Below, one piece after another: positions 63,538-64,000 of a stretch of DNA of 64,000 nt. Source of the stretch: Diprion similis. Lineage: Eukaryota; Arthropoda; Insecta; Hymenoptera; Diprionidae. Both the position numbers and the translations under genes were made by a program. The stretch lies in the NCBI RefSeq assembly GCF_021155765.1, contig NC_060108.1, forward strand, positions 20,609,025 to 20,673,024. The letters run 5' to 3'. How positions within the stretch are numbered: position 1 is the first letter of the stretch; every line of letters starts with the position of its first letter. The notes beneath the pieces are model-generated. The model saw only the letters and a program-made list of their open reading frames with translations, was not told the DNA's origin and ran no database searches.

Positions 63538-64000
63538 TTACAATTGTGTAAGGTGTATTTGGTCTGGGTATCTCCCAGGGTACAATATAAATAATGATAG
63601 TTGGAAGAGCGATAAAACACAGCCTAGAAAATTTGGTATTACAATGAAACCATCATTCAATAAGTATCCGTACAGTAGCCACTGGAAAGATACTATCAAA
63701 GATGACAATATTATCGGGAATGGTAAAGTTTCGGCACTTTTAACCCTCATAACATGAGCCTGAAAAATATTCACATTAGATTATTATTCAGAAAAAATAT
63801 TCCAGATAGGTATATATAAATCGGGATTCAATTAAACCGTACAAGCATAGACAATGGTGAAGCAAAAAATGCAATCGCAAGGCCAGAGCTGAGGAATCCA
63901 ACTATCTGTCTCGCCTGAGCTTCGTCAATTTCATACTGGCTGTAGAGGTAAACGGATGTTACAAATATAACAGCTGCGCTTAGCTGTTTCAACGTCAATG
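63538..64000 (-). CDS. slv: SWEET/SLC50 sugar transporter, C-terminal two coding exons (partial at window edge)
   Basis: Two exons in transcript order are 64000-63843 (5' end beyond the window) and 63759-63538, joined in phase to give the last 125 or so residues. SWEET proteins are seven-helix sugar uniporters made of two three-helix repeats. The visible part covers the C-terminal repeat. The first helix here is [14 protein letters not shown]; a linker with [20 protein letters not shown] follows, then the signature [10 protein letters not shown]. The final helices are [14 protein letters not shown] and [19 protein letters not shown]. The [23 protein letters not shown] pattern is characteristic of animal SWEET1 (fly gene saliva, slv). 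Normal family length is about 220 aa, so roughly 95 residues lie beyond the edge. Symbol by fly orthology. Confidence 0.92.

Noticed and set aside
1-64000. tRNA genes
   Set aside because: I scanned for B-box-like GGTTCGA sequences on both strands and found none with a plausible A box and cloverleaf; a program such as tRNAscan-SE would be decisive.

Overview
The window is nuclear DNA from a eukaryote, almost certainly an insect. Its genes have short GT-AG introns and metazoan products, the intergenic DNA is large, and the transposon remnants are short and non-autonomous. A hymenopteran (sawfly-like) origin is a guess from sequence texture only; no marker here fixes the order. I found nothing prokaryotic, no plasmid or phage, and no CRISPR array.

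Layout: (1) Bases 1 to about 34.6 kb look GC- and CpG-richer. I found no gene I can support there, only chance open frames, simple repeats, long purine/pyrimidine tracts and a few patches that look like regulatory DNA. It is probably intergenic or deep-intronic regulatory sequence of a gene outside the window. (2) Around 34.6 kb the sequence turns AT-rich and a compact gene cluster begins: SRPRB (+, 35.7-37.6 kb), Bap60/SMARCD (+, 41.0-43.6 kb), DNAJC16 (-, 48.0-51.6 kb), MIC10 (-, 52.9-53.9 kb), and the last two coding exons of a SWEET/SLC50 sugar transporter (-, 63.5 kb to the window edge). Each model was rebuilt exon by exon; the reading phase closes across every junction and the family motifs appear in the right order. 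(3) Between MIC10 and SWEET lies 54-62 kb, the least explained part. It has a chain of well-formed small exons on the + strand with no recognised product, a partial direct duplication, a roughly 16-unit minisatellite whose every unit looks like a 3' splice site, a foldback of about 300 bp, and a hAT-like MITE with its empty site preserved in the other duplicate.

The genes do not form a pathway. They are housekeeping functions: co-translational targeting to the ER (SRPRB), SWI/SNF chromatin remodelling (Bap60), an ER J-protein with a thioredoxin-like domain (DNAJC16), mitochondrial crista junctions (MIC10) and sugar transport (SWEET).

Main points for follow-up: the MITE family with 5-bp target duplications, one copy of which sits in a Bap60 intron that is open in frame and could add 65 residues just before the SWIB domain; the splice-acceptor-like minisatellite; and the duplicated, possibly non-coding, transcript locus at 54-62 kb. 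All positions were read by eye, so exon ends may be off by a base or two.
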